Below, one piece after another: positions 1-6,647 of a DNA stretch of 10,695 bases. How positions within the stretch are numbered: position 1 is the stretch's first letter; every line of letters starts with the position of its first letter. Under the pieces are notes generated by a model, which worked only from the letters and a program-made list of their open reading frames with translations, was not told where the DNA came from and searched no databases. The stretch spans positions 1-10,695 of the forward strand of contig JASLJO010000079.1 of NCBI GenBank assembly GCA_030152505.1, in the 5' to 3' direction. The position numbers and the translations under genes are program-made. The stretch is from Solirubrobacterales bacterium (lineage in GTDB: Bacteria > Actinomycetota > Thermoleophilia > Solirubrobacterales > 70-9).

Positions 1-850
1 CCCAGCCTTCGGCGAAGGCGGTCGCCACCGGGCTGCAGCCGCGCGCCTGGGCGCCGTTGAAGACAGGCTGCCCCCCCTCGATCAACCCCAGGTCGGTCCA
101 CTCCCGGAAGCCGCGGGCGACCTTGGTGAAGAGCGAGCCCGAGGCGATCGGGCAGACGACCCGGTCGGGCAGCTGCCAACCGAGCTGCTCGGCGGTCTCG
201 TAGGCAAGCGTCTTTGACCCCTCGGCGTAATAGGGCCGCAGGTTGACGTTGACGAACGCCCAGGGACGGGTTTCGGCGAGCTGAGTGCAGAGCCGGTTGA
301 CGTCGTCGTAATTGCCGCGCACACCGACCAGGTTGGTGCCGTAGATCCCGGTGGCGAGCAGCTTTTGCTCCTCGAGGTTTGCCGGGACGAGGACGTAGGA
401 CTCGAGGCCAGCTGCCGCCGCGTGGGCGGCAACGGCGTTGGCGAGGTTGCCGGTCGAGGCACAGGCGACGGTCTCGAAGCCGAGCTCGCGCGCCTTCGCC
501 ACGGCGACCGCGACGACCCTGTCCTTGAAGGAGTGCGTCGGGTTGGCGGCATCGTTCTTGACCCAGATCTCCGCCTCGAGCCCGAGCCGTTCGGCCAGGC
601 GGTCGGCTTTGACCAGCGGGGTCAGGCCGGGCTCGAGCGGGTCCTGCGGCCGCCCGGTGAAAGGAAGGAAATCGCCGTAGCGCCAGATCCCCTGCGAGCC
701 GGCCTGGATCCGTCGCTTCACCTCGGCTGGGTCGAGCCCCGAATGGTCGTAGGCGACTTCCAACGGGCCGAAGCAGTTCTCACAGGCGTAGCTGGCGCCC
801 AGTTCGTAGGTGGCCCCGCACTCCTTGCACTTCAAGCTCTCTGCTGGCAT
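1..850 (-). CDS. thrC: Threonine synthase (3' end outside window)
   Basis: PLP enzyme converting O-phospho-L-homoserine to L-threonine in the cytosol. The 283 visible residues begin with a zinc-ribbon-like segment (Cys8, Cys11, Cys23, Cys26), as in many actinobacterial and archaeal-type threonine synthases. The fold-type II core follows: NPTHSFKDR carries the expected PLP lysine, Lys109; ASTGNLANAV (131-140) is the phosphate/substrate loop; and a PIASGSLFTK segment (234-243) matches this family. About 100-150 C-terminal residues should lie beyond base 1. The ATG at 850 is well supported: a purine-rich Shine-Dalgarno tract (AAGGAAAGAGGA, 866-855) ends 4 nt upstream and the zinc ribbon starts just after it. 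The gene sits directly behind a SAM-I riboswitch and terminator, so its expression should fall when S-adenosylmethionine is high. A threonine-synthase-like paralog is the main alternative, but the motifs fit the true enzyme well. Confidence 0.93.
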   Translation of the reverse strand, partial: MPAESLKCKECGATYELGASYACENCFGPLEVAYDHSGLDPAEVKRRIQAGSQGIWRYGDFLPFTGRPQDPLEPGLTPLVKADRLAERLGLEAEIWVKNDAANPTHSFKDRVVAVAVAKARELGFETVACASTGNLANAVAAHAAAAGLESYVLVPANLEEQKLLATGIYGTNLVGVRGNYDDVNRLCTQLAETRPWAFVNVNLRPYYAEGSKTLAYETAEQLGWQLPDRVVCPIASGSLFTKVARGFREWTDLGLIEGGQPVFNGAQARGCSPVATAFAEGW

Positions 851-872
851 CCGATCCTCTTTCCTTACCTAG

Positions 873-899
873 AAAAAAACCTCCGCCTTGTGGGGAGGT
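873..899 (-). terminator. Rho-independent terminator of the SAM-I riboswitch
   Basis: Read on the minus strand, ACCTCC (899-894) pairs with GGAGGT (884-879). Inner CC/GG pairs, a bulged C and a short ACAA loop complete the hairpin, which runs straight into seven T residues (879-873). It lies between the aptamer and the thrC Shine-Dalgarno, so it is an attenuator rather than a gene-end terminator. Its 5' arm overlaps CCCCACA (895-889), which can alternatively pair with TGTGGGG (921-915). Confidence 0.85.
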
Positions 900-916
900 C
901 CGATCGGACGCCTTCC

Positions 917-1029
917 CCACATCTTCCAGATCCTCAGACCTGCTGGAGTTGGCACCTCCCCTCGAACCGATGGTTCGAGGTGGTTGCCGGGGCTTCTACG
1001 GGCCAGTCCCTCCACCCCTCTAGATGTGG
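917..1029 (-). ncRNA. SAM-I (S-box) riboswitch aptamer
   Basis: On the minus strand the S-box core is clear. P1 is a perfect 8-bp helix, CCACATCT (1029-1022) with AGATGTGG (924-917). The conserved core GTGGAGGGACTGGCCC (about 1016-1001) is followed by GAAGCCCCGGCAACC (about 996-982), then a strong 9-bp P3 hairpin (980-960). GGTGCCAACTCC (956-945) matches the conserved J3/4 and P4 start, and P4 closes CCAG (946-943) with CTGG (929-926). The P1 3' strand overlaps TGTGGGG (921-915). With a bulged A this segment can pair over about 10 bp with the 5' arm of the terminator, giving mutually exclusive ligand-bound (terminated) and ligand-free (read-through) folds. Known family rule: SAM binding stabilises P1 and turns the gene off. 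Confidence 0.93.
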
Positions 1030-1045
1030 CGCTTATGTGGAGAAA

Positions 1046-1051
1046 AGACTA
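1046..1051 (-). promoter_or_regulatory. Candidate -10 box for the riboswitch-thrC transcript
   Basis: TAGTCT on the minus strand fits the TAnnnT form of a sigma-70-type -10 box. A transcript starting about 7-9 nt downstream (near 1037-1040) would begin about 10 nt before riboswitch helix P1, as expected. No convincing -35 box is visible 16-18 nt upstream, so this rests on position and the -10 match alone. Confidence 0.35.
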
Positions 1052-1102
1052 CCAGGGGTGGCCAAAGAGACATTTCGTTCACCACTGTCGCCTGTCGCCG
1101 TC

Positions 1103-1108
1103 TAACCT
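1103..1108 (+). promoter_or_regulatory. Candidate -10 box for corA, leaderless start
   Basis: TAACCT fits TAnnnT and ends 9 nt before an ATG at 1118, so the transcript would start at or within a few bases of that ATG. TTCACC at 1078-1083 is a weak -35 candidate with a 19-nt spacer. No Shine-Dalgarno precedes 1118, consistent with leaderless translation, which is common in actinobacteria. The same arrangement is seen before the kinase gene at 5657-5673. Confidence 0.4.
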
Positions 1109-1117
1109 GTTCCAGCC

Positions 1118-1219
1118 ATGCCCGACGAGACGATCAGCTCGAACGATGCCGAACCTTCCGAAACCACGGTTGCGAAGGGCCGCTCGGCGCAACGCGCTCG
1201 CCTCGGCGCCGCAGCCTGA
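1118..1219 (+). other. 33-codon frame overlapping the corA start (leader ORF or true N-terminus)
   Basis: An ATG at 1118 opens a 33-codon frame (MPDETISSNDAEPSETTVAK..., stop TGA 1217-1219) that is not in the main corA frame. Its codons (GAC GAG ACG ATC AGC TCG AAC) look native. The main corA frame over the first half of the same stretch uses CTT, AAA, CCA, CGA, AGG and CGG, which are unusual here. A TAACCT -10 box sits 9 nt upstream. Either a single-base indel separates the true corA N-terminus from the rest of the gene, or this is a short leader peptide overlapping corA. A frame change of +1 around 1180-1216 would join it to the corA frame. Confidence 0.4.
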
Positions 1220-2150
1220 GCCACAGACGCCCAGCGTCGAGCAGATCGACGCCGCCGGCCTGCGCTGGGTGAACATCGAGCGCCCAGGCGCGCTCGAGCG
1301 CGCCTGGCTTGAAGAGCACTTCGACTTCCACGCGCTCGACCTCGAGGACGTGCTCTCGCGCAACCAGCGACCGAAGATCGACGTCTACGACGACTACCTC
1401 TTCATCGTCCTCCACTTCCCGATCTTCGATCCCGCGGCCGGCCGGCTCGGCACCGGCGAGCTCGACCTCTTCGTCGGTCCCGGCTATGTCGTGACGATCC
1501 CCAACCAACGGCTACAGCCGGTCGAGTACCTGTTTGAGCGTTGCCGGGCGAAGGAAGAGCTGCGCGAGCAGCTCTTCTCGCGCGGCTCGGGCTACCTGCT
1601 CTACCGCCTGGTCGACGACAGCTTCGACTACTGCTTCCCGATGCTGCGCAAGATCGGCAACAAGCTCGACGCGCTCGAGGACGACATCTTCGAGGGACGC
1701 TCGGAGGAGGTCGTGCGCGACATCTCCAACGTCAAGCAGGAGATCATCAACTTCCGCAAGGTGATCCGCCCACAGCGACCGGTGCTGCGCGACCTGGAGA
1801 AGGTCAAGCAGCGCTACCTGGCCACCGATCTCGACCTCGAGATCTACTTCGACGACATCGTCGATGCCCATGAGCGGATCTGGGACATGCTGGAGAACTA
1901 CAAGGAGGTGGTCGACTCCCTGGCCGAGACCAACGAGTCGGTGATCTCCCACCGGGTCAACGACATCCTCCGCGTGCTCACCTCGATCAGCGTCATCGTC
2001 CTGCCGCTGACCCTGATCGCCAGCATCTGGGGGATGAATTCCGGCGTGCCGGGCGAGCAGGATCTGACCGCCTTTTGGATCATCGTCGGCGTGATGGCCG
2101 GCCTGCTCATCGGCATGGTCGCCTACTTCCGCAAAAGAGGATGGCTATAG
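1146..2150 (+). CDS. corA: CorA-family Mg2+/divalent cation transporter
   Basis: Inner-membrane Mg2+ (also Co2+/Ni2+ in the family) channel that works as a homopentamer. The 334 residues from ATG 1146 show a large soluble N-terminal domain (about 35-265, alpha/beta then long helices rich in Glu/Asp) and two C-terminal membrane segments. TM1 (about 272-295) ends in the signature GMN (296-298), here in the form WGMN. A short acidic loop (SGVPGEQDLT) follows, then TM2 (about 308-328) and a basic RKRGWL tail, as expected for cytosolic termini. The start is uncertain. ATG 1146 has no Shine-Dalgarno, and a promoter box plus better codon use point to ATG 1118 in another frame. The conserved core (from about WVNIERPG) is intact. 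It is the first gene of the plus-strand cluster, with the HIT gene 12 nt downstream. Confidence 0.92.
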   Translation: MPNLPKPRLRRAARRNALASAPQPEPQTPSVEQIDAAGLRWVNIERPGALERAWLEEHFDFHALDLEDVLSRNQRPKIDVYDDYLFIVLHFPIFDPAAGRLGTGELDLFVGPGYVVTIPNQRLQPVEYLFERCRAKEELREQLFSRGSGYLLYRLVDDSFDYCFPMLRKIGNKLDALEDDIFEGRSEEVVRDISNVKQEIINFRKVIRPQRPVLRDLEKVKQRYLATDLDLEIYFDDIVDAHERIWDMLENYKEVVDSLAETNESVISHRVNDILRVLTSISVIVLPLTLIASIWGMNSGVPGEQDLTAFWIIVGVMAGLLIGMVAYFRKRGWL

Positions 2151-2162
2151 CCTCCCCCATTC

Positions 2163-2651
2163 GTGGCTAACTTTCGCATCTGGGCGCCCTGGCGCCTCGC
2201 CTACGTGAAGGACGCGTCCAAGGACAACGAGGAGGAGTGCATCTTCTGCGCCAAGCCGGCCGCGGACGATGACGAGGCGAACCTGATCGTCCACCGGGGC
2301 GAGCGCTGCTTCGTCATCCTCAACCTCTTCCCCTACACCAACGGCCACCTGATGGTGGCGCCCTATGAGCACATCGGCCGCCTCCAGGACCTGCCTGCAG
2401 AGACGGTGACGGAGATGATGTCCCTGGCGCAGCAGGCGATGAGGCGCCTGGAGGAGGCCTATGACCCGCACGGCTACAACGTCGGCTTCAACCAGGGCCG
2501 CGTCGCCGGCGCCGGGGTCGAGCACCACATCCACCTCCACGTCGTCCCCCGCTGGGGCGGCGACACCAACTTCATGCCGGTAATCGCCGACACCAAAGTC
2601 ATGCCGCAGACGCTCGAGCAGAGCTACGAGGCGCTGAAGGGAGCGTTTTGA
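2163..2651 (+). CDS. HIT-family nucleotide hydrolase/phosphorylase
   Basis: 162-residue histidine-triad protein; the family cleaves or transfers nucleotide phosphates such as Ap4A or AMP conjugates. The triad HIHLHVV is at 122-128, preceded by NQGRVAGAGVEH (110-121), and the middle His124 is the expected nucleophile. CIFC (26-29) forms the first half of the zinc site common in bacterial HIT proteins. The N-terminal WAPWRLAYV resembles the actinobacterial Ap4A phosphorylase (Rv2613c-like) branch, so diadenosine polyphosphate phosphorolysis is the best guess; the substrate cannot be fixed from sequence. The GTG start at 2163 is chosen because the conserved WAPWR begins five residues later. No Shine-Dalgarno is visible, so translation probably depends on coupling to corA 12 nt upstream, or the mRNA has its own start. 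The stop overlaps the next gene. Confidence 0.9.
   Translation: MANFRIWAPWRLAYVKDASKDNEEECIFCAKPAADDDEANLIVHRGERCFVILNLFPYTNGHLMVAPYEHIGRLQDLPAETVTEMMSLAQQAMRRLEEAYDPHGYNVGFNQGRVAGAGVEHHIHLHVVPRWGGDTNFMPVIADTKVMPQTLEQSYEALKGAF
2637..2643 (+). promoter_or_regulatory. Ribosome binding site fixing a TTG start
   Basis: AAGGGAG lies 4 nt before TTG 2648, inside the last codons of the HIT gene. It supports TTG as the start of the phosphohexomutase gene, in a TTGA overlap with the HIT stop codon typical of translational coupling. Confidence 0.6.
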
Positions 2652-4027
2652 CGGATACGCCGCTGGCTCCAACTGGCATCTTCAAGGCCTACGACATCCG
2701 CGGACTGCACGGCGAGCAGATGGACGAGACGACTGCCCTCGCCGTCGGCCGCGCCTTCGCCCGCGTGCTGGCACGATTGCGGGGCAAGGAGCCGAGCGAG
2801 CTGCGGGTCGGCCTCGGCCGCGACATGCGCCTCACCGCCCCCGCGATGGCGGCCGCGCTGCGCGAGGGGCTGATCGCCGAAGGGGCGGCGGTGATCGACG
2901 CCGGCATGGTCGCCACCGAGATGCTCTATTTCCTCGTCGGCTCGCGTGAGCTCGACGGCGGCGCGATGGTCACCGCCTCGCACAACCCCAAGGCCTACAC
3001 CGGTGTCAAGCTGATCCGCGAGGGGGCGTTGGCGCTCTCCGGCGACGCCGGCATCGGCGACGTGCGGCGGGAGATCGAGGCCGGCCTCGGCCCGGCGCCG
3101 GGCGGGGGAGCCTTTGAGGAGATCGACATCTGGGACGAGTACCACGCCCACGCCCTCTCCTTCATCGACCCGGCGGCGATCAGGCCGCTGAGGGTCGTCG
3201 TCGACGGGGGCAACGGCATGGCGGGGCCGATGGTCGGGCCGATCCTGGACCGACTGGGACTCGAGCTCGAGCGGATGTACTTCGAGCCCGACGGCGAGTT
3301 CCCCGATCACGAGCCCAACCCCCTGTTGCCGGAGAACCGCCGCCTGATCGAAGAGCGGGTCCGCTCCGCCGGCGCCGACCTCGGCATCGCCTGGGATGGC
3401 GACGCCGACCGCTGCTTCTTCATCGACCGCGAAGGCGCCTTCTGCGACGGCGACTTCATCTGCGCCCTGCTCGCCCGTTCCGCCCTGGCCAGGAACCCCG
3501 GCGCGACGATCCTCTACGACCCGCGCTCGAGCCGCGCCGTTCCCGATCTCGTCGCCGCCGAGGGTGGCCGCTCCGACCTCTCGCGCGTCGGCCACGCCTT
3601 CTTCAAGCAACGGATGCGCGAGGAGGACGCCGCCTTCGGTGGCGAGGTCTCGGGCCACTACTACTTCCGCGACTTCTGGTGCGCCGACTCGGGCACGATC
3701 CCGGCGCTCCTGATCCTCGAGCTCCTATCCGTGGACGACCGCTCCCTGGACGAGCTGATGGCCGAGTTCCGCTCGCGCTATTTCATCTCCGGCGAGATCA
3801 ACTCCGAGGTTGCCGACCAGGGGGCGAAGATGGAGGAGATCGCGGCGCGCTACTCCGACGGTGAGCTGACCCGCCTCGATGGGATCTCGATCGACTACCC
3901 GGATTGGCACTTCAACGTGCGCCCCTCCAACACCGAGCCGCTGCTGCGCCTCAATCTCGAGTCGCTCGTCTCCCGCCAGGACATGGAAGAAAAGAGAGAT
4001 GAGATCCTTGGACTCATCCGAGGGTAG
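2648..4027 (+). CDS. manB: Phosphomannomutase/phosphoglucomutase
   Basis: Alpha-D-phosphohexomutase of 459 residues, the usual length for the bacterial PMM/PGM group. It interconverts hexose 6- and 1-phosphates through a phosphoserine and a bisphosphate intermediate, supplying GDP-mannose or UDP-glucose precursors for glycans. All four signature loops are present: TASHNP (109-114) with catalytic Ser111; the Mg2+ loop DGDADR (250-255); the sugar-specificity loop GEVSGH (332-337); and the phosphate-binding RPSNTEP (425-431). GEVSG is a variant of the common GEMSG form. The choice between mannose and glucose substrates cannot be made from sequence; many relatives act on both. The TTG start is supported by AAGGGAG upstream and the 4-nt overlap with the HIT gene. 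The MBL-fold gene follows after 3 nt, so the three are probably one operon. Confidence 0.93.
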   Translation: MTDTPLAPTGIFKAYDIRGLHGEQMDETTALAVGRAFARVLARLRGKEPSELRVGLGRDMRLTAPAMAAALREGLIAEGAAVIDAGMVATEMLYFLVGSRELDGGAMVTASHNPKAYTGVKLIREGALALSGDAGIGDVRREIEAGLGPAPGGGAFEEIDIWDEYHAHALSFIDPAAIRPLRVVVDGGNGMAGPMVGPILDRLGLELERMYFEPDGEFPDHEPNPLLPENRRLIEERVRSAGADLGIAWDGDADRCFFIDREGAFCDGDFICALLARSALARNPGATILYDPRSSRAVPDLVAAEGGRSDLSRVGHAFFKQRMREEDAAFGGEVSGHYYFRDFWCADSGTIPALLILELLSVDDRSLDELMAEFRSRYFISGEINSEVADQGAKMEEIAARYSDGELTRLDGISIDYPDWHFNVRPSNTEPLLRLNLESLVSRQDMEEKRDEILGLIRG

Positions 4028-4030
4028 GCG

Positions 4031-5035
4031 GTGGGGTTGACCCCAGAGGAAGCTTTGGAACAGGCGGCGCTCGCCGGTATCCACCGCCTCCGCATCCCCA
4101 CTCCCTTCGCCGTCGGGCGGGTCAACTGCTACCTGCTCGAGGACGAGCCGCTGACCCTGATCGACACCGGCCCCAATTCGGGTAAGGCGCTCGACGAGCT
4201 GCAGGGCCAGCTCGCTGAGCGCGGTCACTCGATCGACGACCTCGAGCTCGTCATCCTCACCCACCAGCACATCGACCACCTCGGGCTGGTCGAGATCATC
4301 GTCGAGCACTCTGGCGCAGAGGTTGCCGCCCTCGGCCTCGCCGCCGAGCGCCTCGCCCATTTCGACGAGGACGCCACGCGCGAGGACGAGTTCGCGGTCC
4401 AGCTGATGCTGCGCAACGGCATCCCACAGGAGGTCGCCTTCGCCCTGCAGAGCGTCTCGCGCAGCTTCCGTGGCTGGGGCTCGAAGGCCGAGGTGACCCG
4501 ACCGCTTGCCGACGGCGAGGAGCTGTCATTCGGTGATCGCGCCCTGCGGGCGTTGCACCGGCCGGGGCACAGTCCCTCCGACACCGTCTTCTGGGACGAG
4601 CGGCGGCGCATCCTGATCGCCGCTGACCATCTGATCGCCAACATCTCCTCGAACCCACTGATCACCCGCCCGCTCGACGGCTCCCCCGAGCGCACGCAGG
4701 CGCTCGTCACCTACATCGAGTCGATGAAGAAGACCAGGGAGATGCCGGCCGAGATCGTCCTCTCCGGCCACGGCGAGCCGATCGTCGACCACGTGGCGCT
4801 GATCGACGATCGACTCGCCAAGCACGAGCGCCGCAAGGAGAAGATCCACGGCCTGATCGCCGAGCGTCCGCGCACCGGCTACGAGATCGCCCAGGCGATC
4901 TGGGGCAACGTCGCCGTCACCCAGGCCTTCCTCACCCTCTCGGAGGTGATCGGCCATGCCGACCTGTTGCTCAACGAGGGGCGCGTGCGCGAAGTCGACG
5001 ACGGCGAGGTCGTCCGCTACGAAATCGTCGCTTAG
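4031..5035 (+). CDS. Metallo-beta-lactamase-fold hydrolase with C-terminal winged helix
   Basis: 334-residue cytosolic MBL-fold protein with no signal peptide. The zinc ligands are intact: THQHIDH gives His78, His80, Asp82 and His83; RPGHS gives His180; AADH gives Asp199; SGHG gives His247. The order and spacing match the LACTB2/glyoxalase II-like branch. Residues about 265-325 (RKEKIHGLIAERPRTGYEIA...) look like the small winged-helix cap found after the MBL domain in LACTB2-like proteins, some of which are RNases while others are thioester hydrolases. No specific substrate can be assigned. The GTG at 4031 is chosen because GAGGG lies 6-7 nt upstream; TTG 4037 in the same frame is possible. 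It is the last gene of the plus-strand cluster, and its TAG overlaps the stop of the convergent gene. Confidence 0.88.
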   Translation: MGLTPEEALEQAALAGIHRLRIPTPFAVGRVNCYLLEDEPLTLIDTGPNSGKALDELQGQLAERGHSIDDLELVILTHQHIDHLGLVEIIVEHSGAEVAALGLAAERLAHFDEDATREDEFAVQLMLRNGIPQEVAFALQSVSRSFRGWGSKAEVTRPLADGEELSFGDRALRALHRPGHSPSDTVFWDERRRILIAADHLIANISSNPLITRPLDGSPERTQALVTYIESMKKTREMPAEIVLSGHGEPIVDHVALIDDRLAKHERRKEKIHGLIAERPRTGYEIAQAIWGNVAVTQAFLTLSEVIGHADLLLNEGRVREVDDGEVVRYEIVA

Positions 5036-5640
5036 GGCCGCGGGCGCGGCAGGAGGGTCGGCTCCGAGCTGAAGCCGGGGCATTGACTGGGGGCGTAGGC
5101 GGAGGTCCGAGCCGTTTCTTCGAAGGCGGCGTAGTAACGGCCTGACCGCACCTGCTCGCGGTCGAGCTTCCACAGGAGGCGGCCGCTGCCCGAGCTCGCC
5201 TCGGTGCCGATGTCGCGCGAGACGGCCCGGTCGGCTCCCGGCAGAGCCCGATAGATCTTCAGCAGGCGCGGGGCGTCGGTGTAGTGCCGGTTGCCGCGCA
5301 GGCAGGCGAAACCGCCCTCCGCCGACTCGACGGCGGGCATGGTCGCCGCCCCGTAGAAGAACCGCTTGGCGCGGTTGTAGCCGATCGTGGCGAAGCCCTC
5401 GTAGGGGCCAGGGAGATCCTCGCAGGCTACGCCGTCCCCGTCGGGATCGAGGTTGCCCACGCCGTGACTCGGCCGACCCCCCATCTGGACGAACAGCTCT
5501 TGCGCCGCGGCCTGGCTCTTCGACGACCCGCAGCCCGCCGATCCGGCCGAGCCGCCCGCGGCGAAGCCGGCGCAGCCGAGCACGAGCACGAGCGTCACGG
5601 CGGCGAGAATCCTTGTGAACAGAGCGGGAACGCGCCGCAC
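5032..5640 (-). CDS. Secreted or lipid-anchored Excalibur-domain protein
   Basis: 202-residue exported protein of unknown role. The N-terminus has basic residues, then a hydrophobic stretch (about 11-29) containing VLGC at 20-23. This is a weak lipobox (Leu at -2 is unusual), so either lipoprotein or signal-peptidase-I processing is possible. Residues 37-76 resemble an Excalibur calcium-binding domain: an upstream Cys37, then DPDGDGVACE (65-74) with Asp65, Asp67, Asp69 and Cys73, the EF-hand-like loop of extracellular actinobacterial and firmicute proteins. The C-terminal half (about 80-190) has two further cysteines (112, 187) and many aromatic and basic residues, and I do not recognise it. 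The GTG 5640 start lacks a Shine-Dalgarno but gives a proper signal sequence. The gene is divergent from the kinase gene and convergent with the MBL gene. Confidence 0.78.
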   Translation of the reverse strand: MRRVPALFTRILAAVTLVLVLGCAGFAAGGSAGSAGCGSSKSQAAAQELFVQMGGRPSHGVGNLDPDGDGVACEDLPGPYEGFATIGYNRAKRFFYGAATMPAVESAEGGFACLRGNRHYTDAPRLLKIYRALPGADRAVSRDIGTEASSGSGRLLWKLDREQVRSGRYYAAFEETARTSAYAPSQCPGFSSEPTLLPRPRP

Positions 5641-5656
5641 GATACCCGGGTACGCG

Positions 5657-5662
5657 TAGATT
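5657..5662 (+). promoter_or_regulatory. Candidate -10 box for the lipid kinase gene, leaderless start
   Basis: TAGATT fits TAnnnT and ends 10 nt before ATG 5673, placing the transcript start at or just before that codon. No -35 match is seen. It sits in the short gap between divergent genes, next to a 10-bp palindrome TACCCGGGTA (5643-5652) that could be a small operator. Confidence 0.4.
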
Positions 5663-5672
5663 GCAGCGCTCG

Positions 5673-6647
5673 ATGGTCAGGCTCGGCTCCGGAAAAGCGC
5701 GCAGGCCCGCCAAGAAGCGGATGCTGCTGATCGTCAACCCGTACGCGACCACGGTCTCTGACCGGTTGAAGAACCTGGTCGTCTACGCGCTGCAGGGGCG
5801 CTACGAGGTCGAGACCGTCGCCACGGAGGCACAGAACCACGCGACCGAGATCGGGCGTGAGGTGCGCGATCACGGCTACGACGTGGTCGTCGCCTTCGGT
5901 GGCGACGGCACCCTGAACGAGGTCGCCAACGGCCTCGCCGGGACCGACGTTCCCGTGTCGGTGCTGCCCGGTGGCTCGACCAACGTCGTCTGCCGCACGC
6001 TGGGGATCCCCAACGACGTCGTCGACGCGACCGAGCACCTGCTGGCACTCGTCGACGAGTGGACGCCCCGGGGGATCGACCTGGGCAGGGTCGACGAGCG
6101 GTACTTCGTCTTCTCCTGCGGAGCCGGAATCGATGCCACCGTGGTCAAGCGTGTCGACTCACATCCGCGCATCAAGTCGGCGGCGGGCCCCTATTACTTC
6201 ACCTGGGCGGCGGTCTCGGCCTTCTACCGCCAGTACATGATCAAACCGGTACGACTGCGCGTGGAGGTCGGCGACGCGACGAGCGAGGGGATCACCGCGT
6301 TGGCCCAGAACTCCGACCCGTTCACCTATTTCGCAAGTCGCCCGATACGCGTCTGCGAGGGGGTTGAGATCGACGACGGCAGCCTCTCGCTGGGGGTGCT
6401 TCAACGCGCCGCCCAGCGCGACATGCCGACCCTGATCCCACGACTCTTCAGCGAACAGCGCCCGGCAGCCCGTCATCGCCGGATCGACCACTTCGAAGGC
6501 GTGACCAACGCCACCATAGCCTCGATCTCCGAAACCAAGGAGGGCATCGCCAGGCCTTTCCCGATCCAGGTCGACGGCGACTACGTGGGTGAGAAGACGC
6601 GGCTGGAACTGAGCGTGGCCCCGGGCGCTCTCACGGTCATCGGCTGA
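5673..6647 (+). CDS. Diacylglycerol/lipid kinase family protein
   Basis: 324-residue member of the DAGK/LCB5 lipid kinase family, which phosphorylates diacylglycerol, sphingoid bases or related lipids with ATP at the membrane. With ATG 5673 as start, LLIVNPYA (18-25) is the conserved N-terminal strand and GGDGTLNEV (76-84) is the nucleotide-binding loop. LPGGSTN (98-104) corresponds to the usual LPxGTxN loop, here with GST. The C-terminal beta-rich domain holds GAGIDATVVKRV (about 150-161) and ends in QVDGDY, the typical close of these proteins. The lipid substrate is unknown; the actinobacterial members are mostly uncharacterised. TTG 5661 is an alternative start adding four residues; ATG 5673 is preferred because of the -10 box 10 nt upstream. 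The gene ends directly against the rel stop codon. Confidence 0.88.
   Translation: MVRLGSGKARRPAKKRMLLIVNPYATTVSDRLKNLVVYALQGRYEVETVATEAQNHATEIGREVRDHGYDVVVAFGGDGTLNEVANGLAGTDVPVSVLPGGSTNVVCRTLGIPNDVVDATEHLLALVDEWTPRGIDLGRVDERYFVFSCGAGIDATVVKRVDSHPRIKSAAGPYYFTWAAVSAFYRQYMIKPVRLRVEVGDATSEGITALAQNSDPFTYFASRPIRVCEGVEIDDGSLSLGVLQRAAQRDMPTLIPRLFSEQRPAARHRRIDHFEGVTNATIASISETKEGIARPFPIQVDGDYVGEKTRLELSVAPGALTVIG

Noticed and set aside
365..1105. Plus-strand frame across the thrC start and riboswitch
   Set aside because: It runs through the SAM-I aptamer and terminator and opposes a clear threonine synthase; product is composition-driven.
888..1145. Extending corA upstream to GTG/ATG codons near 888-1024
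   Set aside because: That would translate through the riboswitch region and the divergent promoters; the predicted residues have no CorA character.
1154..1177. Weak palindrome CCTTCCGAA / TTGCGAAGG near the corA start
   Set aside because: Arms mismatch in the middle and length is within chance for this composition.
2624..3658. 344-codon minus-strand frame opposite the phosphohexomutase
   Set aside because: Antisense shadow; the opposite strand encodes all four phosphohexomutase signature loops.
4526..5752. 408-codon minus-strand frame spanning the MBL, Excalibur and kinase starts
   Set aside because: Overlaps three well-supported genes in the wrong frame; Arg/Gly-rich with no motif.
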